DNA of 64,000 nucleotides from NCBI GenBank assembly GCA_034506175.1, contig JAPDQB010000007.1, positions 91,932 to 155,931 on the forward strand, written 5' to 3'. This DNA comes from a candidate division KSB1 bacterium (GTDB lineage Bacteria; Zhuqueibacterota; Zhuqueibacteria; Zhuqueibacterales; Zhuqueibacteraceae). Numbering within the stretch: position 1 is the first letter of the stretch; every line of letters starts with the position of its first letter. The translations under genes were made by a program, and so were the position numbers. The notes under the pieces were generated by a model. The model did not search any database. It had not been told where the DNA came from and saw nothing but the letters and a program-made list of their open reading frames with translations. Of this stretch, positions 1 through 8,190 are shown one piece after another.

Positions 1-523
1 ACAGGGGCAGTTGGCGGTCGTCGCAAAATTTGAAAACCATTGTGAGTGAACTTTGTTGCGTCTCGTTCAAGCCGAGCACTTTGGAGAGCAAAATTGGGCC
101 AAAGGAGCTAACCGTCGCACGCAACGGAATGCCATTCTTGCCGCTGAGGCTGAGAAATTCCACCGGAAATTCGCGGCCTTGAAAACTGATGCCGAGCTTG
201 CTGCAACGATCTTGCAGCTTCGCATTCGTCACACCGGGCTGCGCCAACCCGCTCAAGTCGCCCTTGATGTCGGCGAGAAAAACCGGCACGCCGTTGAGCG
301 AAAGCTGCTCGGCCATGCCCTGCAACGTGCGGGTTTTGCCGGTGCCGGTGGCGCCGGCAATCAGGCCGTGGCGATTGCCCAACGCCAGCGGCAAGCGCAC
401 GTTGACTTCCGCCAGCCTTTGCGGCTGCCCGGCTTCAGGCGGATACGCGGCGCGGCCCAACTCCAAAGACGGCTCACTCCAGCCGTATTGGTTGGCCATG
501 AATGAGGCAAAGGTGGAATCCAT
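1..523 (-). CDS. HerA-like ATPase (DUF853/YjgR family), N-terminal part
   Basis: The minus strand reads an open frame from ATG at 523 to the window edge, so about 174 N-terminal residues are visible and the C-terminus lies outside. A Shine-Dalgarno AAGGAG sits 8-9 nt upstream. The protein begins MDSTFASFMANQYGW and carries a Walker A loop GATGTGKT within HGLIAGATGTGKTRTLQG, followed by LADIKGDLSGLAQPG. This arrangement is typical of the DUF853 branch of HerA/FtsK-type ATPases such as E. coli YjgR. The family is assumed to be a DNA-translocating or helicase-like ATPase, but the cellular role is unsettled. The gene diverges from the coiled-coil gene at 912. Confidence 0.85.
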   Translation of the reverse strand, partial: MDSTFASFMANQYGWSEPSLELGRAAYPPEAGQPQRLAEVNVRLPLALGNRHGLIAGATGTGKTRTLQGMAEQLSLNGVPVFLADIKGDLSGLAQPGVTNAKLQDRCSKLGISFQGREFPVEFLSLSGKNGIPLRATVSSFGPILLSKVLGLNETQQSSLTMVFKFCDDRQLPL

Positions 524-853
524 GTCAAGCTCTCCTTATTTGTCGTACTATGTTCGTAGTGATGCCTTTAGACATTCATGCTCAACCGAAAGCACGACGC
601 CTGAAGGCGTAACTGCAAACGTTATTTTCATAAAATCGATTTTCACTGTTGATCATTTTAGATTAATTTTACTAGAAAGTCAAGCGCGAAATTTGACAGT
701 AATACCCTCACTTATGGGCGAAGAAAACTGTCATCCCGCCGTGTGGGATCTTTTTTATATCCAGCACCGTGCGTGCAATAAAAAATGTTTCCAACATGAC
801 ATTACAGTAGTCCACTGGATCACCGACCCCTTACATTTGACAACAGAAAGAAC

Positions 854-882
854 TTGCAGTTTTGGCATTTTTTTGTTATACT
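854..882 (+). promoter_or_regulatory. Sigma70-like promoter for the coiled-coil gene
   Basis: TTGCAG (854-859), a 17-nt spacer and TATACT (877-882) lie 30 nt upstream of the ATG at 912, with GAGGGA as ribosome-binding site in between. The rest of the interval 524-853 is AT-rich, and I see no gene in it; it must also hold the divergent promoter of the HerA-like gene. Confidence 0.55.
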
Positions 883-911
883 TTTTCCAACCAATTCACG
901 AGGGAACAAAA

Positions 912-1550
912 ATGCCGGTCGCCATTGCCATCAAGCCCGCGCTGAGAAAGGTTCTCGGTGACGAGGCGGAAGCAGCATTTGTCGACGTTCTGAACCAAAT
1001 TCAAGCCGATCAGCGGAATGGATTCGAGCGTTCAATCGAAATGCACCTGCAAGCTTTTCGAGAGTATCTCGATCGTCATTTAATCGAAGCCGACGCCAAG
1101 ACTGAAAAACGTTTTGCAGAAGCCGACGCCAAGACTGAAAAACGTTTTGCAGAAGCCGACCTCAAGAACGAAAAGCGCTTTGCGGAAGCCGACGCCAAGA
1201 CTGAAAAACGTTTTGCGGAAGCCGACGCCAAGACTGAAAAACGTTTTGCAGAAGCCGACCTCAAGAACGAAAAGCGCTTTGCGGAAGCCGACGCCAAGAA
1301 CGAAAAGCGCTTTGCGGAAGCCGACGCCAAGAACGAAAAGCGTTTTAATGAGATCATGCAGGCGATGGAAAAACGCTTTGCAGAAGCCGACGTTAAAAGT
1401 GAAAGACGTTACGCTGCTCTTGAAATCAAAATCGCCCAAAGCCATGCCTCTTTGATCCGCTGGATGTTTGCGTTTTTTATCGGCATGATTTTTTCACTGG
1501 CAAGTCTGCTTTTTGTCTACTTCCAACTCTTGGTCAAAGTCAAGCCCTGA
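912..1550 (+). CDS. Coiled-coil repeat protein with C-terminal membrane anchor
   Basis: A 212-residue protein starting MPVAIAIKPALRKVLGDEAE; the ATG at 912 has GAGGGA upstream and a good promoter. Residues 1-58 are a short alpha-helical head. Residues 59-168 are ten 11-residue units, mostly EADAKTEKRFA or EADLKNEKRFA, which should form a charged coiled coil. A hydrophobic segment (about 183-206, LIRWMFAFFIGMIFSLASLL) ends the protein. The architecture (head, coiled coil, single C-terminal helix) resembles DUF1640/CCDC90-type proteins, often found in short tandem copies in bacterial genomes. No enzymatic motif is visible; the function is unknown. The open frame extends upstream to 189, but only the part from 912 reads as protein. 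Confidence 0.75.
   Translation: MPVAIAIKPALRKVLGDEAEAAFVDVLNQIQADQRNGFERSIEMHLQAFREYLDRHLIEADAKTEKRFAEADAKTEKRFAEADLKNEKRFAEADAKTEKRFAEADAKTEKRFAEADLKNEKRFAEADAKNEKRFAEADAKNEKRFNEIMQAMEKRFAEADVKSERRYAALEIKIAQSHASLIRWMFAFFIGMIFSLASLLFVYFQLLVKVKP
1086..1415 (+). repeat. 33-bp in-frame tandem repeat (about 10 units)
   Basis: Units begin with GAAGCCGACGCCAAG and encode 11 residues each. The first eight are nearly identical at the DNA level, with two alternating types (AKT and LKN variants), and the last two are diverged. The near-identity suggests recent expansion or slippage. Confidence 0.9.
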
Positions 1551-1551
1551 T

Positions 1552-1814
1552 ATGGACCCACATGCTGCCAGTGCAATTATTTACTGGCCTTCAAAACAAG
1601 CCGAAAGCGAAAAACGCTTTGCTGAAACTCTTGGCAATATGGATGAGAGCTTTGGCAAGACAGGAAAGACGCTGGATGATTTTTACGTTCGTATAGATAA
1701 AGCTACCACAAACCATTATCGCTCTTTGCTCAGCTGGATGTTCATTTTTTCATTTTGCAAGAGCTTTTTCTCATCGGCTTTTTCATTGCCATGATAAAAC
1801 TGACGATCAAATAA
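1552..1814 (+). pseudogene. Decayed partial copy of the coiled-coil/anchor gene
   Basis: An ATG directly after the stop at 1550 opens a frame with AESEKRFAETLGNMDESFGKT and then LLSWMF, matching the repeat (EKRFAE) and the start of the membrane anchor (LIRWMF) of the upstream gene. The frame ends in nonsense (SFFSSAFSLP), while another frame continues as LIGFFIAMIKLTIK and stops at 1814, which is what an intact anchor would look like. I read it as a truncated, frameshifted duplicate. Confidence 0.55.
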
Positions 1815-1850
1815 TAGCGCTTTCCTTGTCAATCGGTTTCTTTCGAAATC

Positions 1851-1890
1851 AAAAAGGCTGCCGTTCAGTTTGATGAACGACAGCCTTTTC
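1851..1890 (-). terminator. Intrinsic terminator of the receptor operon
   Basis: Arms 1852-1866 and 1875-1889 form a 15-bp stem with one mismatch and an 8-nt loop. On the minus strand it lies 20 nt past the stop of the TonB-dependent receptor and is followed by a T-rich run; the A-rich left flank could make it bidirectional. Confidence 0.8.
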
Positions 1891-1909
1891 CGTTTCACCG
1901 CTTCAACAC

Positions 1910-4297
1910 TCAAAACGAATAACTCACCCCCACCCTTACATTCCGCGGATTCCCCGGCGTGAAGTGCAGCTCGGAAACCGGGGCGGTCTCCCCGCGCAAA
2001 CGCGATTCAGTGTCGAATTGGGCTTCGTTCCAAGCCGTATTCGTCATATTCTCCAAAACCAAACTGATTCGATAATTTCCCAAACGATATGAAGCGGAAA
2101 GATCGAGCACCGTGTAGCCGAGCGCCGTCACGCTATGGTCTTCGTTTGCCGGACGGTCGCCGATGTGGCGATAGCGCAAGCCGCCTTCGTATTTGGCCTG
2201 GCGCACGGTGAGGCCGCCGGTGGAAACCAGCCGCGGCGCCAGCGGAATTTCATTCGCCTCTTTCGGCTCGTCGCGCAGCTTGCCGGTCGACACGGTGAGA
2301 TCGACATCGCCGTAGAGCCACGAAAAAATTTTAAGCCGCGTCTCGAAATCCACACCATAACGCCGGGTGCGGCCGCTCAGCTCCGTGCTGCCTTCATCGC
2401 CGATGTAAACAAACTCACGTTCGAGGTCGAGCCACCAGCCGGCAGCGCCGAAATTCAAGCGGTCGCCGAGGCGGGCGCGAAAGCCCAGCTCGGCGCCGAC
2501 CGCGCGCGGCAAAGTTTTGGCGTCAAGATGCGTGGGATCGAAATTCAGCGCGGTGAGCGAATCGGCAATTTGGCCATCACTCAAGCCGTTGCGCCGCAGC
2601 GCTTTTTCCAATTCGTTGACGCGTTGGTCGATGATAACGTCGCGGGCGTCGTTGGAATGAAAGCCGGTGCCGAAGTTGGCAAACAAATCAAGGCTGTGCG
2701 CCGGGCTGATGACGAGATTGGCTTTGGGGCTGAGAATGGTTTCCTGCGCATAGCCGGAAGCGTGCGGCAAACCGTTGCCGGGTTGCGTATCGAAGCGATC
2801 TTCGACATCAAAAGTAAAATAATCGCCGCGCAGGCCGAGCTGCAGGCGAAGCTGGGGGCTGAAGACAATCTCTTCTTGCGCCCAGAGAAAGAGATTGCGC
2901 TCGGCGATGTTCGCCTCGACGCGCTTTTCGGCGCGCACGCGATTGGGGCTGCGCCACAGCACGACGTCAATATCATCAGCGCGATAACCGCCGCCGAAGG
3001 TTGTCGTGCCGACGCCGAAACCGAGGTGATGATAAAATTTGTACTTCGTATTCAATCCGAGAATCTGGCGCGTATCGGTTTGCTCGATCATGTCGCCATT
3101 GACCGGGTCATTCAGAAAAAAAGTGAAATTGGAAAACAATTTGAAATTATACCGGCTGGCATAAGCCTGAATGAGAAATTCGCTGTTGTCTTTGCCGCGG
3201 GCTTCATAGGTGAAGTTGAGATTCTGGCGTCCGGTGGTGCCGCCCTCGAGATCGTCGAGCGCGCCGAAACGGCCGATCAACCGATTGTCGACCGCGCGCT
3301 GCGGAATTTGCCCGGAAGCATTCCACGCCGAGCTGAAGCCGCTGATGTCGAACGACAGCTTGGCGGTTTCGGAAATATGCGTGTGGAATTTGCCAAACAA
3401 GTTGAAGCGGCGAAACCCCTGCGGACTGTCCACCGGGCCGTCGGTGTTGTAAAACTGGCCGGCAAAATATGCGTTGTTGTGCGCGCCAGTGGTGGGAATT
3501 TGGTAAAGCGTGGTGATCCGGTAGGTATCAAACGCGCCGCCCTCGGCTCTCAGCATGTTGCCGTCGATATGCTCGCGTGTGCGAAAAGCCACGGCGCCGG
3601 CGGTCGCCAAGTTGCCATATTCGGCGAAATACGGGCCCTTGTAAACGTCGACTTCTTCGATCACGTCGGGAATCATGAAGTGCAGATCGGCGTAGCCCTG
3701 GCCGTGGCCGTGCGACACCATGTTGACCGGAATGCCATCCACCGAAATATTCACGTCGGTGCCATGATCAGCATCGAAGCCGCGCAAAAAAATTTGCTCG
3801 GCCTTGCCGCCACCGGCGTGCTGCGCGATGACAAGGCCAGGCGCGAGCTGCAGCAGGTCTTGCGCCGAGCGGTTGGGCCGGATCTTCAAATCGAAGTCGC
3901 GGACGGCGCGCGACGAGGCGGTGGAGTACGAGCGGTCGGCTTGCACCAGAAGCTCGTCAAGCTCGAGCGCTTTGGGCACAAGCTGCAATTCAACCGTCGC
4001 CTCGCGGCCGGCTTCAACGGTAATGCTGGCGCTGGCGGTTTTATAGCCGATTAGGCTGGCGATGAGAGTGTAATTGCCGGGCCGAATGCGCGCGATCACG
4101 AAACTGCCGTCGCCGGCGGTGCTGGCGCCGCGGCTCGTGCCTTCGATAATGACGTTGGCGCCGGGCAGGGCGTTGCCGGTATCGGCGTCCTTGATGGTTC
4201 CTTTGATCGCGCCCAAAGATTGGGCAGCGGATGAGAAGGGATTGATTAAATAAAACAAAGTGAGGCCGATAAATACAACCGTTGCAACTTTGCGCAT
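1910..4297 (-). CDS. TonB-dependent outer-membrane receptor with carboxypeptidase-like N-terminal domain
   Basis: A 795-residue protein with a signal peptide ending near AAQS, preceded by GAGGAGATTGCC and ATG. Residues about 30-115 form a carboxypeptidase regulatory-like domain (GTIKDADTGNALPGANVIIEG). Next come a plug domain (LQLAPGLVIAQHAGGGKAEQ, RGFDADHGTDVNISVDG) and a 22-strand type barrel ending in the aromatic SYSF. It probably imports a siderophore, metal complex or other bulky ligand using TonB energy. The ligand is not readable from sequence. It is the last gene of an operon: the TPR gene stops 16 nt upstream and the DUF4331 gene precedes that. Confidence 0.92.
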   Translation of the reverse strand: MRKVATVVFIGLTLFYLINPFSSAAQSLGAIKGTIKDADTGNALPGANVIIEGTSRGASTAGDGSFVIARIRPGNYTLIASLIGYKTASASITVEAGREATVELQLVPKALELDELLVQADRSYSTASSRAVRDFDLKIRPNRSAQDLLQLAPGLVIAQHAGGGKAEQIFLRGFDADHGTDVNISVDGIPVNMVSHGHGQGYADLHFMIPDVIEEVDVYKGPYFAEYGNLATAGAVAFRTREHIDGNMLRAEGGAFDTYRITTLYQIPTTGAHNNAYFAGQFYNTDGPVDSPQGFRRFNLFGKFHTHISETAKLSFDISGFSSAWNASGQIPQRAVDNRLIGRFGALDDLEGGTTGRQNLNFTYEARGKDNSEFLIQAYASRYNFKLFSNFTFFLNDPVNGDMIEQTDTRQILGLNTKYKFYHHLGFGVGTTTFGGGYRADDIDVVLWRSPNRVRAEKRVEANIAERNLFLWAQEEIVFSPQLRLQLGLRGDYFTFDVEDRFDTQPGNGLPHASGYAQETILSPKANLVISPAHSLDLFANFGTGFHSNDARDVIIDQRVNELEKALRRNGLSDGQIADSLTALNFDPTHLDAKTLPRAVGAELGFRARLGDRLNFGAAGWWLDLEREFVYIGDEGSTELSGRTRRYGVDFETRLKIFSWLYGDVDLTVSTGKLRDEPKEANEIPLAPRLVSTGGLTVRQAKYEGGLRYRHIGDRPANEDHSVTALGYTVLDLSASYRLGNYRISLVLENMTNTAWNEAQFDTESRLRGETAPVSELHFTPGNPRNVRVGVSYSF

Positions 4298-4313
4298 GGC
4301 AATCTCCTCGAGA

Positions 4314-5663
4314 TTATTTCATCGCGTAATCGTTGTCCATCATTTTCGACAGCGCCTGCTGCGCTTCGTCAACATATAACGGGTGGAGCGAAAGATTTTC
4401 AGCGAGAGAACGCTGCAAATGCGTTTTCGCTTTTTCCCGTTGATGGGCGGCGAAATAGATCATGCCTGCATGATAAGACAAGGTGGCGCGGCGCGTGTTC
4501 AATTTCATCGCCTGCTCGATGAGCGGCACGGCCTCTTGTACATGGCCATTTTTATAAAGTGCCCACGCGCAGGTTTCGAGCACATCAATATTGTTTGGAC
4601 GTGCTTCGTATTCGCTTTTGGCCCGCTTCAAAGCCGCCGCAAGATTCATGTTGTGATTGGCGCAGAACATCGCGAACTCGCGGTTGATGTTCCAGCCGCC
4701 TTGTTCGTGCTGGCCGAAAGTTTTTAAAACTTCCTGGGCGGTGGAATCGGCGCGGCGGGCATCGCCGGCGGCGCGATAAAGATCAGCAAGCTGCTCGATG
4801 AAGCCGTGGTCCGGCACGATTTGATAAGCTTGCTGAAAAAGTCTGATGGCTTCAGCGAAATTTTTCTTCACGCTATTAACTTGCGCCAACCCGGCAATAG
4901 CATAGGCATAATTGGAGCGCTCCTCTAAAATTCCTTTGAAAATGAACGCCGCCGTGTCTGCCTTGCCTTGTTGAAGATAAAGCATTCCCAATTGATGCAA
5001 AGCCCACGCGCGGCTCTCTTGTCCCGCCACGCCGGCGTCGCAGGCCATCCGCATCGCCGCCATCGCGCCGTCAAGATCGCCGTGCAGCTCGCGCAAATAA
5101 GAAGCCCGGGCATAAGAGCGCAAATCCGGGCGAAGGCTCAACATCTTGTCGCAAATTTTCACCGCCTCGCCGTATTCGCCCAGCTCGATGAGCGCATCAA
5201 CGAGCACGCCGTGCGAGAAGGCATTATAAGGAGCGTGAGCGATGGCAATTTGCGCCAGCCGTTTGGCCTCTTGAAATTGATGCAGCGTCAGCATCAACGA
5301 AGCCTTGACAATAGTCGCCTGAAAATTTTTTGGCTCCAGCGCCAAAGCTTTTTCCAGCAACTGCTGCGCCTCGGGAATATACTGGTGATGATTGCCGGTG
5401 ACGCGCGCCTCCTGCAAGAAAACCTGCGCCAGCTCGATATAATTCTTCGCCACTTCCGGCTTGCGGCGAATTTCAGCTTCATAATACTCGACGGCCTTTT
5501 GGGCATTCAAAAATTCCGACGACGGGGTGATTTCAGCGGCGCGTCTGTCGAACTTGGGAAAAGCCGGCGCCGGCTTTTCATTTTTCAGCGCATAATATCT
5601 GCCGGCGATGATCAGCAAAATGATGATGCTGATGGCAGCGGCAATTTTAAAATTTTTGCTCAT
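4314..5663 (-). CDS. Membrane-anchored tetratricopeptide repeat protein
   Basis: A 449-residue protein beginning MSKNFKIAAAISIIILLIIAG, a single N-terminal membrane helix, followed by a string of TPR-like helical pairs (AVEYYEAEIRRKPEVAKNYIE, QLLEKALALEPKNFQATIV, AEAIRLFQQAYQIVPDHGF, AVPLIEQAMKLNTRRATLSY). TPR arrays are protein-binding scaffolds; this one should face the periplasm. It sits between the DUF4331 gene and the TonB-dependent receptor in the same direction, with 16 nt to the receptor, so a role with the receptor is likely. No catalytic motif is visible. Confidence 0.85.
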   Translation of the reverse strand: MSKNFKIAAAISIIILLIIAGRYYALKNEKPAPAFPKFDRRAAEITPSSEFLNAQKAVEYYEAEIRRKPEVAKNYIELAQVFLQEARVTGNHHQYIPEAQQLLEKALALEPKNFQATIVKASLMLTLHQFQEAKRLAQIAIAHAPYNAFSHGVLVDALIELGEYGEAVKICDKMLSLRPDLRSYARASYLRELHGDLDGAMAAMRMACDAGVAGQESRAWALHQLGMLYLQQGKADTAAFIFKGILEERSNYAYAIAGLAQVNSVKKNFAEAIRLFQQAYQIVPDHGFIEQLADLYRAAGDARRADSTAQEVLKTFGQHEQGGWNINREFAMFCANHNMNLAAALKRAKSEYEARPNNIDVLETCAWALYKNGHVQEAVPLIEQAMKLNTRRATLSYHAGMIYFAAHQREKAKTHLQRSLAENLSLHPLYVDEAQQALSKMMDNDYAMK

Positions 5664-5703
5664 GGCTTATGTTCACGCTCTCGAGTTTCAGTTCGTACTC
5701 TTT

Positions 5704-5785
5704 CTCATACTCTTACTCGCTTTTTGGAATTATGCACAGCGAGCAAGAGTATGAGTAGGAGTAGGAGTAGGAGTACGGGCAACAA
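5704..5785. repeat. Inverted repeat plus GGAGTA short tandem repeat
   Basis: CTCATACTCTTACTCGCT (5704-5721) pairs with 5738-5755 over 18 bp with one mismatch. The right arm runs into four GAGTAG/GAGTAC units and then into a CAACAAG / CAGCAACCAG tract. It lies between the DUF4331 and TPR genes and could act as an intercistronic RNA hairpin, or simply be low-complexity DNA. Confidence 0.7.
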
Positions 5786-5803
5786 GAAACCAGCAACCAG
5801 TCA

Positions 5804-7993
5804 CTACTTCACCAACAACGCCTTTTTCGCCGGCAGCACCTCGCCCCCGACTTCGAGACGGTAATAATAAGTGCCGCTCGCAACGTTGCGCGCATCCCAA
5901 ACGACGCTGTAGGTGCCGGGCGCGTGCGGTTTGTCAACCAGCGTGGTCACCTCCTGGCCGAGCTGATTGTAAATGCGCAGTTTCACGTTGTCGGAGGTTG
6001 AAACGTGATAGCGGATTTCCGTGGTCGGGTTGAATGGATTCGGATAGTTTTGTTCGATGATAAAAGCTTTGGGAACGCCGATGCCAAGACGATCGCCGGC
6101 CACGCCGACCACAAAAGGTTTCGATGCGGTGAGCTGCTTCACGTAATCATAGCCGCGATGCGGGTTCGGCAGATACGGAAACGCCGGAAGAATGGGCAGA
6201 TCGTTTGCAGTTGGTCCGGCATTGTAACTCAGCTCCGCCAACAGTTTCGGTGAAGCAAGATCGGAATAGTTGCCCTGCACGGCGTCGTCAAACGGCAGCC
6301 CGACGGCGGCCAACACCAAACCACCGACTGCTTGCAGCTCGATGGTGGTGACGTCGTCTTCCAAACGCCGGCCGTTCGGAAAGCCGTCCATGTGCGGAAT
6401 CGCTTGCAAATCTCTCGTGCCGTTGAACCGCGAATCGGTCAAGCCGAGCACGGCGGCCCATACCAACCCGTAACGCGCAAACTGTTTGTATCTCTCATCC
6501 CGTGGCGTCACTGGCGTCGCCATGTTCAAGCGCAGCATGTCGCCGCCCCACAAACCGCCGGCAGGTGTCAGCGTGATCGGAAGAAAATTGTGAATGAACG
6601 GTTTTCCAGGGCTCAGCGGGCCGTTGGTTTTGCCGGTGGCCAGTTGATACGGAATCAGATTGGGCACGCCAAAATAAAAGATGGGGAAGATATCCACCCG
6701 CCGCGGCTCGCCGGCGCCCACCAAAGCCGTGGACAAACCGGTTTGCGCCGGACGAGTCGGCGCTGCGAAGGCGGTGCCGGTAAAGTCGATGCCGGGAATT
6801 TTCGTGGCGGCAAAAGCGCCGTCTTTGCCGTTGCGAAAATCAAATCCGGGAGTCGTGTAAGTCGGAAGAATGCCGACCGCCGGATAAGATCGCGTTTGAA
6901 TGCGCAGCGCGGCAAGCGCCGGCACCGCGCCGCCGAACTGGCTGTCGTCCATGTACAGCGCCAACTCGGGGTTGACAAAATACTTGACGAAATTTTGCTC
7001 GTCGGCGCTGTACGGCGTGACCGCATTCCAGTAATCCTTGTCGCCAATCGGGATCACCGCCTCGTTGGTCAACGGCATGCCCAAACGAGAAACCTGCACC
7101 CAATCGCCGCTGTAGGTCGGCTTGGCGCCTTTGTCGCCGAGTGTGGTCACCCGTGGCCGGCTCGCCGAAGCCCACACCCCAATCACAAAATCCGGATCGA
7201 GAATTTTCGTCGGATCAGGATCCTTGCCATCTTTTTGCAGCATCTTGATCGGAATCTGCATGACAATGGCATGAGTATTGAACCCAGCCACCGCATCGCG
7301 AGCGTTGTCAGGATTGGCGGCATCGGGGCCGAATTTGCTGCGGGTTTGGCCAAGATCGAAGATGCCACCGAGATCGACGAAGAAAACATCGTCACGCGGA
7401 CCGCAGAAAATCTTTTCGCCGGTGCTCGCCGTGGCAATGGCCTCCATCACGAGTTGATCGTAGCTTTTTCCGGTTCCTGCCGGGCTGTCGATCGAGCGCG
7501 GGCCGATGTTGTTCGGCGGCACGATGCCCTTGGTGACAATGGGCGTGAAGGTCGCGCCGCCATCGGTGCTCTTCTCGCAGGTGTAAGTCGTTTTCAAGTT
7601 CTGTTTGCCCAAACGAATGTTGAAAAACGTCGTGGGGTCTTCGTTGGTTTGGGTAAACGTGAAGCGGTAGGTAATGTCATCCTTGGCGCTGCCCAAAGCT
7701 CCCATCGAAGTTTTGTTTTTGATGTGAATCTCGTAGCGGATGTTTTCGCCGAAGGTGGCATAATTCGGCCCGCCTTCGGGAAGCTCCAGCGGGATGTAAT
7801 TCGCCACGATTGTCACCGTGTTGGGATTATCCGGCGAGCGAAAGGCGTAGAGATCCGTGTTGTCCGCCAGCGGATCGTTGGCGATCAACGGCGCTTCGCG
7901 ATGGCTGGAGGCATCGAGATACCGTGATGGCGGCGTGAGAAACAGCGCCAACGCCGCCAGCAGCGCCTCCGTGAACAGAATAAATCTGCGCAT
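5804..7993 (-). CDS. DUF4331 family secreted protein with C-terminal sorting domain
   Basis: A 729-residue protein. The N-terminus is a signal peptide followed by DASSHREAPLIANDPLADNTDLYAF, the hallmark opening of DUF4331 proteins. The domain continues to about residue 640. The last ~85 residues (IIEQNYPNPFNPTTEIRYH, LRIYNQLGQEV, GTYYYRLEVGG) form a sorting domain like those of type IX secretion cargo. AAGGAGAGG precedes the ATG at 7993. DUF4331 has no established biochemical role. Here it leads an operon with a TPR protein and a TonB-dependent receptor, which suggests ligand capture or processing at the cell surface. That functional link is inference. Confidence 0.88.
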   Translation of the reverse strand: MRRFILFTEALLAALALFLTPPSRYLDASSHREAPLIANDPLADNTDLYAFRSPDNPNTVTIVANYIPLELPEGGPNYATFGENIRYEIHIKNKTSMGALGSAKDDITYRFTFTQTNEDPTTFFNIRLGKQNLKTTYTCEKSTDGGATFTPIVTKGIVPPNNIGPRSIDSPAGTGKSYDQLVMEAIATASTGEKIFCGPRDDVFFVDLGGIFDLGQTRSKFGPDAANPDNARDAVAGFNTHAIVMQIPIKMLQKDGKDPDPTKILDPDFVIGVWASASRPRVTTLGDKGAKPTYSGDWVQVSRLGMPLTNEAVIPIGDKDYWNAVTPYSADEQNFVKYFVNPELALYMDDSQFGGAVPALAALRIQTRSYPAVGILPTYTTPGFDFRNGKDGAFAATKIPGIDFTGTAFAAPTRPAQTGLSTALVGAGEPRRVDIFPIFYFGVPNLIPYQLATGKTNGPLSPGKPFIHNFLPITLTPAGGLWGGDMLRLNMATPVTPRDERYKQFARYGLVWAAVLGLTDSRFNGTRDLQAIPHMDGFPNGRRLEDDVTTIELQAVGGLVLAAVGLPFDDAVQGNYSDLASPKLLAELSYNAGPTANDLPILPAFPYLPNPHRGYDYVKQLTASKPFVVGVAGDRLGIGVPKAFIIEQNYPNPFNPTTEIRYHVSTSDNVKLRIYNQLGQEVTTLVDKPHAPGTYSVVWDARNVASGTYYYRLEVGGEVLPAKKALLVK

Positions 7994-8190
7994 AAAAACC
8001 TCTCCTTAAAAAAGTTGAATAAAAATTGATTGGAAACACGACAATGACAATACGAACCAGCCGGGCAATCGGATTTAACCTTTTGACAAAAAGATTGCTT
8101 GCTTCTGCCGGGAAGATTCTTTAATTTGTTTTAAACGGAAAGGGCCATTTTCTGATCAAGAGGATCAAGCATTGAAGCAGGAGTTGTTGC

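Noticed and set aside
189..911. Long plus-strand open frame upstream of the coiled-coil gene
   Set aside because: Positions 189-523 are the complement of the HerA-like coding region and 524-911 is AT-rich non-coding sequence with the promoter; protein-like sequence begins at 912.
1086..1415. CRISPR array suggested by 33-bp periodicity
   Set aside because: The repeats are adjacent with no unique spacers and are in frame within a protein gene.
1076..1445. Minus-strand repetitive frames (KRFSFLASASA and similar)
   Set aside because: They are antisense readings of the 33-bp repeat; no start signals and composition forced by the repeat.
2135..4054. 639-codon plus-strand open frame opposite the TonB receptor
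   Set aside because: High-GC shadow frame; Ala/Arg/Gly-rich, no domain, fully inside a well-supported receptor gene.
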